64,000 nt of DNA, taken from assembly GCA_900548115.1 (NCBI GenBank), contig URJL01000007.1, forward strand, positions 1 through 64,000, given 5' to 3'. Positions 8,182 through 16,280 of the stretch are shown piece by piece. Each line of letters starts with the position of its first letter. The first letter of the stretch is position 1. Source of the stretch: an uncultured Eubacteriales bacterium (GTDB lineage: Bacteria; Bacillota; Clostridia; Oscillospirales; CAG-382). A program made the translations under genes and the position numbers. The notes below the pieces were generated by a model. It was not told where the DNA came from. It was given only the letters and a program-made list of their open reading frames with translations, and did no database searches.

Positions 8182-8256
8182 GACACCTCTCGGTTTGCTA
8201 CATTTTTTGGGAAAACTGTTTTTCGCTTGTCTTGAAGCGTGTTATGGGCGGCAAAG

Positions 8257-8696
8257 TTAGCGGTCTTTATGCTTCATGTACAAAAGCGGGTACGGGTTTC
8301 CCTGTTCGTCGAGATCGGTTCGTTTATAAGGCTCAAATCCGAGGTGATTATAAAATCCGACCGCATTTAAATTCTGTTCGTTGACCGTAAGCTCCCGAAC
8401 GCCGAAGTTTCGGACGGCATGACATAAAAGCGCTTTTCCGATGCCTTTTCCTGTCTCCGACGGCAGAACAAAGAGCATTTCCAAACGACCGTTTTCCGCG
8501 CCCGCAAAAGCAAGAATTTTGCCGAGATCGTTTTCTGCGACGGTCAAATGCTTTACGGAATACAGCGCTTTCGGAACATAGTCTTTACTTCCGTGTCCGA
8601 CAGAAAATCGTGTGTCGCCCGAACCGAGCTTTCCCAAACAACGAGCAGTTCCGCCAAAAACGCTTCGTCTCGTTTTTTTACTTCGTATATTTTCAT
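8257..8696 (-). pseudogene. GNAT acetyltransferase gene with a frameshift
   Basis: Two overlapping reading frames together make one YjaB-like N-acetyltransferase. The first frame gives MKIYEVKKRDEAFLAELL, then WESSVRATHDFLSDTEVK, and soon stops. The second carries the rest: DYVPKALYSVKHLTVAE, the acetyl-CoA-binding loop (ETGKGIGKALL) and VNEQNLNAVGFYNHLGF. They join if one G is restored after GTAAAG near 8590. In addition, the best ribosome site (AGGAG near 8786) serves an ATG at 8775 that stops after ten codons, so the 5' end also looks damaged. Either a decayed gene or a base-calling error. The encoded enzyme would acetylate an unknown small amine. Confidence 0.7.
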
Positions 8697-8950
8697 TTTG
8701 CTTTGCCAAAGCCCCCGAACGGATTCCTCGACTGTTTCCGATTTAAATATTGTAATTTTCACTTTGCTTTTTCATAAATTCTTCTCCTTATTGATTACGA
8801 AAATTGAAAAAAGAATTTTTCCTCCCGCAAAGGCAAGTTGACAAACCGAAATTTGTCGGGATGAAATTCCACCATCTTGCGCCGTGCGCAAGACTGTTCG
8901 GACGTTCAAACACGAAGCTATCAGAATGTTTGTGCTGAAATTCCATTCGG

Positions 8951-9472
8951 TTACTTCGCGCCGGTCAGCAATTTGTCCGGCGGGATTCTTTCCGGGTATT
9001 TTCCTTCGGTCAGAATGTCGTATAAATACCTGTTATCCAGAATCATATCGTCCCGGATAAGCTGCCAGTTTGCCTTTTTTCTGAAAAGCACCTTGAAGAT
9101 CAGAAAATTCATAATCGCCCCGACTACCGGCGTGGTCATGCCGAAAGCCTCAGTATGAGAAAAATGGCATCCTGTTTCAGTTCGCTTTCCCTCAAAGGTA
9201 ATAAAAGCTGTCTTCTTGTCGCTTTGGAAGACTATGCGGAAGTGGTTTTCATCCTGTTCGCATTCCGTAATCGTGCCGGTCACATCGTAATCCAACCCCA
9301 TGACGATCTCGCGGAAGCGGATCTTGCTTCCTGCGTTATAGTTCCCGTTATAGAGATTACATTCGATGTGGTAGGGACTCCATTTCACAAACTCTTCCTC
9401 AAAGTCAGCAGTCCATGCCTCCATTTTCTCATAGGGCGCCGGAATCTCTATTTGCTCTGTAAGAATAACCAT
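8951..9472 (-). CDS. SRPBCC-family (START/polyketide-cyclase fold) protein
   Basis: A 173-residue protein of the SRPBCC helix-grip fold, which forms a hydrophobic pocket for lipids, metabolites or hormone-like ligands. It starts typically (MVILTEQIEIPAPYEKMEAW), with an aromatic WSPYHI stretch and a long C-terminal helix. I chose the ATG at 9472 because GAGGA lies about 12 bases upstream. An in-frame ATG at 9496 is possible. No signal peptide. Ligand and pathway unknown. It stands alone between a broken acetyltransferase gene and a gene fragment. Confidence 0.7.
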   Translation of the reverse strand: MVILTEQIEIPAPYEKMEAWTADFEEEFVKWSPYHIECNLYNGNYNAGSKIRFREIVMGLDYDVTGTITECEQDENHFRIVFQSDKKTAFITFEGKRTETGCHFSHTEAFGMTTPVVGAIMNFLIFKVLFRKKANWQLIRDDMILDNRYLYDILTEGKYPERIPPDKLLTGAK

Positions 9473-9492
9473 TTTTCTGTTCCTCGTTTCTG

Positions 9493-9612
9493 TCAAGGCG
9501 GCATCGGCGTTCCGGCAATCTCAATGATTACGACAATGGCAGTCACAAACACTGCAATTCCGATGACCGCTGCAATTTTTTGCTGAGTTTGGTCGATGTT
9601 ATGAACGGAATT
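9493..9612 (-). pseudogene. Fragment encoding one membrane helix, no start codon
   Basis: An open stretch of 39 codons ends at the stop at 9493-9495 and contains a clear hydrophobic helix (IAAVIGIAVFVTAIVVIIE). Upstream it meets a stop without any ATG, GTG or TTG, so it looks like the tail of a lost membrane-protein gene. No family can be named. Confidence 0.3.
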
Positions 9613-9804
9613 TTATCAGAATTACAAATTCCGATTTGTCGATATCTTATAATACCACAAATCCTCCTGCTTTTCAACGGTGAATTATATGGTCAGGCGC
9701 AGTGCTTGAAAGCGAACTTGCTTCTTCAATGCTCACTATTACGTATTACTTTGCCAAAGCTCCCGCAGGGCAAGTGAAAAGTGAAGAATGAAAAGTGAAA
9801 AAGT
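9613..9804. other. Intergenic stretch with GTGAAAA-type short repeats
   Basis: No credible gene. Around 9771-9800 there are irregular repeats of the type AAGTGAAAAGTGAAGAATG. A TTTGCCAAAGC stretch near 9758 also occurs near 8702. Such low-complexity spacers are common between genes in related genomes. Confidence 0.4.
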
Positions 9805-9834
9805 AAAACTCCCGCACATCAGTGCGGGAGTTTT
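9805..9834 (-). terminator. Terminator after tRNA-Gln
   Basis: Thirteen-pair stem AAAACTCCCGCAC / GTGCGGGAGTTTT with loop TGAT on the minus strand, directly after the tRNA 3' end, followed by T-rich sequence. Confidence 0.7.
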
Positions 9835-9911
9835 GGCTGGGATGGCTGGATTCGAACCAGCGTGATGCAGGAGTCAAAGTCCTGTGCCTTAACCGACTTG
9901 GCGACATCCCA
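9834..9911 (-). tRNA. tRNA-Gln (anticodon TTG)
   Basis: On the minus strand a complete cloverleaf. Acceptor TGGGATG pairs with CATCCCA. The anticodon stem CAGGA/TCCTG closes the loop CTTTGAC with anticodon TTG. The T arm is GCTGG-TTCGAAT-CCAGC. The discriminator G is followed by an encoded CCA (9834-9836). It reads CAA glutamine codons. Confidence 0.95.
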
Positions 9912-9984
9912 ATATTTCGAACGGAAATATTATAGCACATTCTTTGCCGCCTGTCAAGAGCGAAACGCGGCAAAAAGCGAAAAA

Positions 9985-10019
9985 CCCGCACCGCGTATTT
10001 TTGCACGGTACGGGTTTTC
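9985..10019 (-). terminator. Terminator after the tandem-domain lipoprotein gene
   Basis: AAAACCCG-CACCG pairs with CGGTA-CGGGTTTT with one mismatch, placed directly after the stop at 10022. Confidence 0.65.
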
Positions 10020-10021
10020 GT

Positions 10022-10951
10022 TCAGAAGTTTACGGTTACGGTATCGCTGTCCGCGATCGTGTCCCAGCTGTCGGCGTCGAAAATGTGGAAGGAAAGCTCG
10101 ACATTTTCGATGTTTTCGATCTCGTTTTCCTCAAGATCGGACGAGAAAAGGGTAATGGTGTCGACCGCGTGTTTCCCCGCCGAGACGTCACAAGAGAACG
10201 AAGCGCCGGTCATAAAGCCGTTGACCGAAAGGTCGCGGTTTTGCACGGTGATGTTCCGACCGCTTTCGTTGTCGATATAGACCACGATCTCTTTCCCGAG
10301 CAGCGAATCCTCCTCGGACAGTCCTTTGATCACGATCTTGATACCGCCCGCGTCGTATGCCGTGCTTCCGCTGTCGTCGAAGACGTACGTATATCCGTCC
10401 GCCGCGGAGGTTTTTAAAACGATTGGAGCGGAATCGAGATAGGTTTCCCAGTCATCGTCGTAGATGTGGAAGGAAATTTCCATATCGGCAATCGTTTTGA
10501 TTCCGCAGATATCAAGAGCCGACTGCGAAAACGTGATCTCGTCGTTTGCTTTTTTGCCGCTTGCAACATCGGCGGACAGAAGCGCGTCGATCATGTATCC
10601 GTTGACCGAGGTGCCGCGATCCTGAAAGGTCAGATCTTTGCCCGAATTATTCTCGATCAAGAGCTTTACCTTCGGACCCATAAAGCCGTATTCCAGCTTC
10701 TTTGCCGTGATCTTTACGTCGGCTTCGTCCAGAAGGACCGTCTCCTCGATGGTCGCTTCGGACGTTTCTTCATTGTTCTGATCTTCCGAGGATTTTTTTT
10801 CGTCGTCTTTAACGGATTTTCCGTCGACGGTCACGTCGGACGGTTCTTTTACCTCGCCGCCTTCGTATCCGGTTGAAACGGAGCAGGAAGCGAGAGACAG
10901 GGCAAGGGCGGCAAGAAGCACCGCCGCGATTTTCTTTGCATTGTGTTTCAT
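10022..10951 (-). CDS. Lipoprotein with two tandem beta-sandwich-like domains
   Basis: A 309-residue secreted lipoprotein. The signal peptide (residues 1-23) ends in a lipobox, ALSLASCS. An acidic Ser/Glu-rich linker runs to about residue 75. Two related domains of about 110 residues follow. Both contain the pattern I(E/D)N(N/E)SGK/R, then SVNG(Y/F)M, then VxxGK, then ISFHI(Y/F)D, showing internal duplication. I recognise a DUF-like extracellular beta-sandwich but no specific function. RBS AAAAGGAG supports the ATG at 10951. The gene lies 26 bases after the TM2-domain gene and shares its promoter, which suggests a joint envelope role. A longer frame to 10981 is not supported. Confidence 0.75.
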   Translation of the reverse strand: MKHNAKKIAAVLLAALALSLASCSVSTGYEGGEVKEPSDVTVDGKSVKDDEKKSSEDQNNEETSEATIEETVLLDEADVKITAKKLEYGFMGPKVKLLIENNSGKDLTFQDRGTSVNGYMIDALLSADVASGKKANDEITFSQSALDICGIKTIADMEISFHIYDDDWETYLDSAPIVLKTSAADGYTYVFDDSGSTAYDAGGIKIVIKGLSEEDSLLGKEIVVYIDNESGRNITVQNRDLSVNGFMTGASFSCDVSAGKHAVDTITLFSSDLEENEIENIENVELSFHIFDADSWDTIADSDTVTVNF

Positions 10952-10977
10952 AATAAATCTCCTTTTCTTTTTGCGCT

Positions 10978-11364
10978 TCACACAATATACGGATTCGGCT
11001 TGCTGAGGATCGAGAAGAAATCGATCAGGACGCCGATCCCGAAAAGACCGAACGTGAAAATGTACACAACGCCCATGCCGCCTTTTCCCTCATAAAACTT
11101 GTGCGCACCGAATACGCCGAGGAAAAGGCACAGGCACAGCGATACCCACTTGTTGCATACCTTCCGTCCGAAAGCCGCGTTGGCGTTGAGATTCGCATTG
11201 ACGTTTGCGTTGTTGTTGTCGTTGTTGATCACGATCTGAGGGGTCGTGGGCGTATCGGACTTCAGATCCTCCACCTGCCGACCGCACGCCGTACAGATGA
11301 CGGCGTCCTCGGGGATTTGTGTTCCGCAATGCTTGCAAAATTTTGTTTTGACGGTTTCGTTCAT
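10978..11364 (-). CDS. Zinc-ribbon TM2-domain membrane protein
   Basis: A 128-residue protein. A four-cysteine zinc ribbon (FCKHCG then ICTACG, about residues 8-30) leads into an Asn-rich linker (INNDNNNANVNANLNANAA) and a C-terminal TM2 domain with two hydrophobic helices (SLCLCLFLGVFGAHKFYEGK then VVYIFTFGLFGIGVLIDFF). The GAHKFY and ID motifs are typical of TM2. Members occur widely in Clostridia, and their role is unknown. The ATG at 11364 has AGGAGGA upstream. A strong promoter lies at 11411-11439. First gene of a two-gene operon with the lipoprotein. Confidence 0.85.
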   Translation of the reverse strand: MNETVKTKFCKHCGTQIPEDAVICTACGRQVEDLKSDTPTTPQIVINNDNNNANVNANLNANAAFGRKVCNKWVSLCLCLFLGVFGAHKFYEGKGGMGVVYIFTFGLFGIGVLIDFFSILSKPNPYIV

Positions 11365-11410
11365 AAAAACATTCCTCCTGTATAACATGAATTTTATCGG
11401 GAACACTGCT

Positions 11411-11439
11411 ATTATACTCTATATATCGACAATTGTCAA
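11411..11439 (-). promoter_or_regulatory. Consensus promoter with overlapping palindrome
   Basis: Minus strand TTGACA (11434-11439), 17-base spacer and TATAAT (11411-11416): a perfect vegetative consensus. The palindrome GACAATTGTC (11428-11437) overlaps the -35 box and could be an operator, for example for the XRE regulator encoded next door on the plus strand. Confidence 0.75.
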
Positions 11440-11481
11440 GACAAAGAGCATATTTTATCATGGTAGACAGAGGTGATAAAA

Positions 11482-11682
11482 TTGATCGTATACGAACCGT
11501 TTTACGAAACACTGAAGCAAAAAGGCGTGTCTACCTACCGACTGATCCAGGAATTCGGCGTGAGCCGCAGTCTTTTGGATCGGCTAAAACACAATAAGCC
11601 CATCAGCACGCAGACGATCGACGATCTGTGCTCTTTCTTGGATTGCCGCGTGGAGGATATCGTCCTGTACCGAAAGGAATGA
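11482..11682 (+). CDS. Small XRE-family helix-turn-helix regulator
   Basis: A 66-residue Cro/CI-type DNA-binding protein. The helix-turn-helix spans roughly residues 13-45 (STYRLIQEFGVSRSLLDRLK then ISTQTIDDLCSFLDC). The ending VEDIVLYRKE is typical of the small one-domain XRE proteins common in Clostridia. The likely start is TTG at 11482, eight bases after AGAGGTGAT. An upstream in-frame GTG at 11473 lacks a ribosome site. Divergent from the TM2/lipoprotein operon, with a palindrome on that promoter, so local regulation is plausible but not shown. Confidence 0.8.
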   Translation: MIVYEPFYETLKQKGVSTYRLIQEFGVSRSLLDRLKHNKPISTQTIDDLCSFLDCRVEDIVLYRKE

Positions 11683-11702
11683 TCGGGCTTAAAAGAAGAA
11701 AA

Positions 11703-11740
11703 AACTCCCCTATCGTAACGATAGGGGAGTTGCTTTTTCG
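11703..11740. terminator. Bidirectional terminator between XRE gene and potD
   Basis: Thirteen-pair perfect stem AACTCCCCTATCG / CGATAGGGGAGTT with loop TAA between convergent genes. A T-run follows on the plus strand. Confidence 0.8.
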
Positions 11741-11748
11741 GTTTGCGG

Positions 11749-13020
11749 TCAATAATCGGTCTTTTTCTTATTCTTGCGCACTTTCATCAGGATGATGAGA
11801 ATGACAAGGGCAAGACCGACGATGATGGTAACGATCGTGAGCGGTCCGGACTGCCAGCCGTTGTCGTTGGTGCCGATGAGAATATCGTTCCACAGGCGGA
11901 TCATCAGTTCGTTTGCTTCGCTCGGAAGATCAACAAAGCTTTCGAAGCGTGCGATCGTCTCGGCGTCGGGATAAGCGATGGGGCTGTCCTTCATTTCGTC
12001 GGGCAAAAGCTCCTTTGCCGCCGATTCGGGGGTGGAGTAGCAGATATATTCGCAGTTTGCCGCGGCGACTTCCGGCTCACAAAGGAAGTTGATGAACGCC
12101 TCTGCCGCCTCTTTGTTTTCACTGCCTTTGGGGATGCAGATTGAGTCGATGAAAATATTCGAGCTTTCCTTCGGGAAGGCGAAAGCAAGCGACGGGTTGC
12201 GCTTAATCATCGTCATGGCGTCGCCGGCATAATACGGAGCGACATATGCCTCCTCCAGCTGCATCTTGTCAAAGATCTGATCCATGACATAGGTCTGCAC
12301 ATACTGCTTCTGCTCCTGAAGCAGAGCACCGGCTTCTTTGATCTCGCCCAAATTGTCGGTGTTGAGCGAATAGCCGAGCTTTGCAAGGGCAATGGCAAAC
12401 GCGTCGCGGGAATTGGAAAACATCAAAATTTCGTTCTTGAACTTCGGATTCCACAAAACGTCCCACGTCGAGGCTTCCTCTTCGGTGACGTATTTCGTGT
12501 TGTAAATAATGCCGACCGTGCCCCATGTATAGGGAACCGAATATTCGCCGTTCTTGTCAAAATCGGGATAACGGTACTGCTCGTCGACGTAGGAGATGTT
12601 GGGGATATTGTCAAAGTCGAGCTTTTCGAGCATATCTTCTTTGATCATCTTGGCGATCATGTAATCCGAGGGGATCACGATATCGTAAACACTGCCCGAG
12701 CCCGCCTTGAATTTCGCGTACATATCCTCGTTCGTCGCATAGTTGGTGTAATTCACCTGGATGCCCGAAATGTTTTCGAAGGCGGCGATAACATCGAGGC
12801 TTCCCTCGCTTCCGTTGGAGATATATTCACCCCAGTTGTAGACGTTGATGGAAAGCTTTTGATCGCGGAACTTTTCGTAGTAGGAAGAGTCCCGAACCGT
12901 AACTTCGGTTACCGCGTTTGAAAAATCCTCTTTTTCAGACTCGTTTTTTGAGCAGGAGGAGACGGACAGCAGGGACAGGATGGAGAGAAACACAAAGAAT
13001 GCAGTAAGATATCTTTTCAA
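11749..13020 (-). CDS. potD: Spermidine/putrescine-type ABC substrate-binding lipoprotein
   Basis: A 423-residue PotD-like binding protein. The lipobox is SVSSCSKN (about residues 19-26). The mature domain begins LSINVYNWGEYISNG, the family opening, followed by YDIVIPSDYMIAKM. Unusually, the C-terminus has a hydrophobic helix (TIVTIIVGLALVILIILMKV, about 394-413) and a basic tail, so the protein may be held at both ends. It lies after potC in the same operon and would deliver polyamine or a related ligand to PotBC. AAAGGAG precedes the ATG. Exact ligand not predictable. Confidence 0.9.
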   Translation of the reverse strand: MKRYLTAFFVFLSILSLLSVSSCSKNESEKEDFSNAVTEVTVRDSSYYEKFRDQKLSINVYNWGEYISNGSEGSLDVIAAFENISGIQVNYTNYATNEDMYAKFKAGSGSVYDIVIPSDYMIAKMIKEDMLEKLDFDNIPNISYVDEQYRYPDFDKNGEYSVPYTWGTVGIIYNTKYVTEEEASTWDVLWNPKFKNEILMFSNSRDAFAIALAKLGYSLNTDNLGEIKEAGALLQEQKQYVQTYVMDQIFDKMQLEEAYVAPYYAGDAMTMIKRNPSLAFAFPKESSNIFIDSICIPKGSENKEAAEAFINFLCEPEVAAANCEYICYSTPESAAKELLPDEMKDSPIAYPDAETIARFESFVDLPSEANELMIRLWNDILIGTNDNGWQSGPLTIVTIIVGLALVILIILMKVRKNKKKTDY

Positions 13021-13044
13021 TTTTCAAACTCCTTTCGGGGCTTG

Positions 13045-13839
13045 TTACGCCCGTTCGTTATATTTTTTGTTTTTGGCTTTGTTGTCGCCTTTTTGGATGT
13101 TGGCAAGGATCAGAACCGCCAAAACCACGGTGAACATGATTGTGGAAAGCGCGTTGAGCTTCGGGGTCATGGGCTTGCGGGTGATGGTGTAAATGACCAG
13201 CGGAAGCGTCTGCGACGTCGGACCCGCCGTGAAATAGCTGATGACAAAATCGTCGATGGAATAGGTAAGCGCCATCAGAAAGCCCGAGACGATGCCCGGC
13301 ATGATCTCGGGGATCACGACCTTGTAAAACGCCTGTCCTTCACTGCAGCCGAGGTCGAGCGCCGCTTCGTATATATTTTTGTTCAGTTGGCGAAGCTTGG
13401 GAAGAACGCTTAAAACGACCGTCGGAACGCAAAACGTGATGTGCGCCAGAATCAGCGTGAGAAAACCGGGGCGCAGTTTTAAGAGCGTAAACAGTATGAG
13501 CAGCGAGATACCGATGACGATCTCGGGGTTGATGAGCGGCATGTTGTTGACGTTCTTGATCAGCGTGCGCGCGCGGCGCTTCATGCAGTGAATGCCGAAT
13601 GCCGCCGTCGTTCCGAGAATCGTCGCGCAGACCGACGCGATCAGCGCCACGATGAGCGTATTGCCGAGCGCACCGAGAATTTCGCGGTCGCGGAACAGCT
13701 CGCCGTACCATTTAAAGGTAAAGCCCGTCCAGACGCGCCCTTTCGATTCGTTAAAGGAAAAGGCGATGAGAACGAAGATCGGAAGATACATAAACAGCAA
13801 AACCAGCGCGACATAGCAGCGGGAGAAAGCTTTTTTCAT
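13045..13839 (-). CDS. potC: Spermidine/putrescine ABC transporter permease
   Basis: A 264-residue inner-membrane permease with about six helices. The cytoplasmic loop motif that docks the ATPase is EAALDLGCSEGQAFYKVVIPEI (split here: EAALDLGCSEG, then AFYKVVIPEI), typical of binding-protein-dependent permeases. LPLVIYTITRKPMTPKLNAL near the C-terminus is PotC-like. The start overlaps the potB stop by four bases (ATGA), so translation is coupled. Confidence 0.92.
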   Translation of the reverse strand: MKKAFSRCYVALVLLFMYLPIFVLIAFSFNESKGRVWTGFTFKWYGELFRDREILGALGNTLIVALIASVCATILGTTAAFGIHCMKRRARTLIKNVNNMPLINPEIVIGISLLILFTLLKLRPGFLTLILAHITFCVPTVVLSVLPKLRQLNKNIYEAALDLGCSEGQAFYKVVIPEIMPGIVSGFLMALTYSIDDFVISYFTAGPTSQTLPLVIYTITRKPMTPKLNALSTIMFTVVLAVLILANIQKGDNKAKNKKYNERA

Positions 13840-14666
13840 ACCAGCGTTTCCTCCATTTCTTCGTTGTCAAACTGATTGAAGATACCCATGCAGATGAGCA
13901 CCACGACCATCAGGAGAAGCGAGATTGCCGAGCCGTAATACGGGTTGTATTCGCCGCCCGAAAGAAAATTGCTCTCGATTAGGTCGCCGATGAGATAATT
14001 GCTCGGACCGCCCAGAAGCTGAGAGATAACAAAGGTGCTGACCGCCGGGACAAAGGTCATGGTAACGCCCGAAGTGATACCCGGAAACGAAAGCGGGATG
14101 ATGACCTTGCGGAACACGTGAAACGTGTTGCAGCCGAGATCCTGCGCCGCTTCGACCAAACGGCGGTCAAGACGTACCAGGATGGTATAAAGCGGCATGA
14201 TCATGTACGGAATGTAATTGTACACCATGCCGAGAATGACTGCGCCTTGGGTATACATGATGTGGGCGGGCGAAAGGCCGAGAGAGGTCAAGATTGTGTT
14301 GAGCAGTCCCGATTTCGTCTCGAGAATAGTCATCCATGCGTAGGTGCGCAGAAGAAAATTCATCCACATGGGAAGCATGACCAGCATGACCATCATGCGC
14401 TGATGATTGATCTTCATCTGCGACATGATATAGGCAAGGGGATAGGAGATCACAAGACAAATAACGGTTGCGATCGCCGCGAGCGCCACGGATTTTACCA
14501 AAACGGGAAGATACTGCGAGGCATATTTTACGTTGTCGAGCGTAAAGCCGCCGCCGTGTCGGTCGGTAAAGGCAAAAAAGGCGATGAGCGCGAGCGGGAT
14601 AATCGTGAAGATCAGCATCCACACGATGTACGGCACAGCGAACATACGGAACTTTTTGTTATTCAT
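13836..14666 (-). CDS. potB: Spermidine/putrescine ABC transporter permease
   Basis: A 276-residue permease with about six membrane helices. The docking loop reads VEAAQDLGCNTFHVFRKVII, then PLSFPGI, as in PotB. I chose the ATG at 14666 (MNNKKFRMFAVPYIVWM), which has AGGTG upstream and overlaps the last codons of potA. The longer frame from 14693 would add an implausible tail. Pairs with PotC to form the transmembrane channel. Confidence 0.92.
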   Translation of the reverse strand: MNNKKFRMFAVPYIVWMLIFTIIPLALIAFFAFTDRHGGGFTLDNVKYASQYLPVLVKSVALAAIATVICLVISYPLAYIMSQMKINHQRMMVMLVMLPMWMNFLLRTYAWMTILETKSGLLNTILTSLGLSPAHIMYTQGAVILGMVYNYIPYMIMPLYTILVRLDRRLVEAAQDLGCNTFHVFRKVIIPLSFPGITSGVTMTFVPAVSTFVISQLLGGPSNYLIGDLIESNFLSGGEYNPYYGSAISLLLMVVVLICMGIFNQFDNEEMEETLV

Positions 14667-15750
14667 CGCCGACACCTTCTTCGTCCGACGCATTCTTTAT
14701 TCTTGCGGCAGAGCTTTTGTGCATGATGTGAATGTCGTCGGGTGTAAACGAAAGACCGACAAAGGTTCCGGGGGGCGTGTGCTTGGTCGAATGGATAAGC
14801 CAGGTCATGCCGAAGCTCTGCACCGACATTTCGAAATGAACGCCTTTAAACGTAACCGATTCGACGGTGCCGTCAATGGTGTGTTCGCCCGGTTCGGTTA
14901 TTTTGATATCCTCGGGACGGATTACGACGTCGATCGGCTCCATTTTGTCAAAGCCCTTGTCGACGCAGACAAATTTCTGTCCCGCAAATTCGACGAGATA
15001 ATCGTCGTGCATAATGCCGTCTATAATATTGCTCTCGCCGATGAATTTAGCGACGAAAGCGTTTTTGGGTTCGTTGTAAATATCCTCGGGCGTACCGATC
15101 TGATTGATGATACCGCCGTTCATGACGACCACGCGGTCGGACATGGTGAGGGCTTCCTCCTGATCGTGCGTTACGTAAACAAAGGTAATGCCCGTCTGCT
15201 GCTGAATTTTCTTAAGCTCGGTCTGCATTTCCTTTCGCAGCTGCAAATCGAGCGCACCGAGCGGCTCGTCCAGAAGAAGCATGCGCGGATGATTGATAAG
15301 GGCGCGGGCGATGGCGACACGCTGCTGCTGTCCGCCCGACAGAAGATCGACGTTTCGCGAGCCGAAGCCTTCGAGATTGACAAGCTCCAGCATTTCGAAA
15401 ACGCGGTTTCGGATTTCTTTTTCGGGCGTCTTTTTCAGACGAAGCCCGAAAGCGATGTTTTCGTATACGTTCAAGTGAGGAAAGAGCGCATATTTCTGAA
15501 ACACCGTGTTGACATGACGCTTGTAGGGCGGAAGATCGTTGATCAGCTTACCGTCGAAGAAAACGTTTCCCGACGTGGGCTTTGCAAATCCGCCGATGAT
15601 GCGAAGAGTTGTTGTTTTACCGCAACCGGAAGGCCCGAGAAGAGTGATGAATTCCTTATCGTTGATGTCGAGATTGATGTTTTTGAGAACCTGCTCGTCA
15701 TCAAAGACCACAACGATATCCTCGAGCTTAACAATTACGCCTTTTTCCAA
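14659..15750 (-). CDS. potA: Spermidine/putrescine ABC transporter ATPase
   Basis: A 363-residue ATP-binding subunit. Walker A is GPSGCGKTT (about residues 38-46), the signature is LLSGGQQQRVAIARAL, Walker B is MLLLDEPLGALD and the switch is VTHDQEEAL. A C-terminal TOBE-like regulatory domain is present (VIRPEDIKITEP). The best start is TTG at 15750, placed seven bases after GGAGG. The frame continues to 15828 without support. First gene of potABCD, with the promoter at 15895-15923. Confidence 0.93.
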   Translation of the reverse strand: MEKGVIVKLEDIVVVFDDEQVLKNINLDINDKEFITLLGPSGCGKTTTLRIIGGFAKPTSGNVFFDGKLINDLPPYKRHVNTVFQKYALFPHLNVYENIAFGLRLKKTPEKEIRNRVFEMLELVNLEGFGSRNVDLLSGGQQQRVAIARALINHPRMLLLDEPLGALDLQLRKEMQTELKKIQQQTGITFVYVTHDQEEALTMSDRVVVMNGGIINQIGTPEDIYNEPKNAFVAKFIGESNIIDGIMHDDYLVEFAGQKFVCVDKGFDKMEPIDVVIRPEDIKITEPGEHTIDGTVESVTFKGVHFEMSVQSFGMTWLIHSTKHTPPGTFVGLSFTPDDIHIMHKSSAARIKNASDEEGVGDE

Positions 15751-15894
15751 ATTTCTACCTCCGTGAAAAAAAGAAAATGACCTGCCGCACCGCGCGGCGG
15801 GGAAAACACGGTTTTGCGAAAAAAACACCCCCCGCCCCCTCGTTTTCTCCTTTGAAAACGCACGGCGTTAAGTGTCCCTTACAAAACAACAATA

Positions 15895-15923
15895 AATATA
15901 CTGGATATTGACGCATTTGTCAA
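15895..15923 (-). promoter_or_regulatory. Promoter of potABCD
   Basis: Minus strand TTGACA (15918-15923), 17-base spacer, TATATT (15895-15900). An inverted repeat TACGGA-N14-TCCGTA lies just upstream (15942-15967) and may be an operator. Confidence 0.7.
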
Positions 15924-16168
15924 GTGGTTTTGACAAAAAAATACGGAAAAAATCAAAATTATCCGTAAACAGACCGAAAGAGACCGAATGAGACGCGATT
16001 TTGTTCAAAAAATAAGTGATTTTCTTTCGAATTTCGCGAAAATTCTCTGAAATCCTCTGTTTTTCTCCGACAAAGAATTCGACTCGCTTCCGACGCGTTT
16101 CAAGTGGTCGGAAAGAGGAAAAATGCGCGGAAAGCTTGCCTTTCGTGCAAAAAATGCAGAAAAGACAA

Positions 16169-16197
16169 TGGACAAAAAACGCGCCGTATTGTATAAT
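16169..16197 (+). promoter_or_regulatory. Promoter of the GH31 gene
   Basis: TGGACA (16169-16174), 17-base spacer, TATAAT (16192-16197). The 530-base gap between potA and this gene otherwise holds only AT-rich sequence and the pot promoter. Confidence 0.65.
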
Positions 16198-16280
16198 TAA
16201 AAACAGGGGATTTTTCCCGCTTTTCGCCGCGAAGACGGGAAAACAAAAAATGAAAAATGAAAAATCGATTGGAGGAAAAC

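Noticed and set aside
9771..9804. GTGAAAA repeats considered as a CRISPR or satellite array
   Set aside because: Units are short, irregular and lack spacers. They are low-complexity intergenic sequence.
11160..11235. Repetitive AAC/GCG codons within the TM2 gene considered as a DNA repeat element
   Set aside because: They encode the Asn/Ala-rich linker (NVNANLNANA) of the zinc-ribbon TM2 protein in frame.
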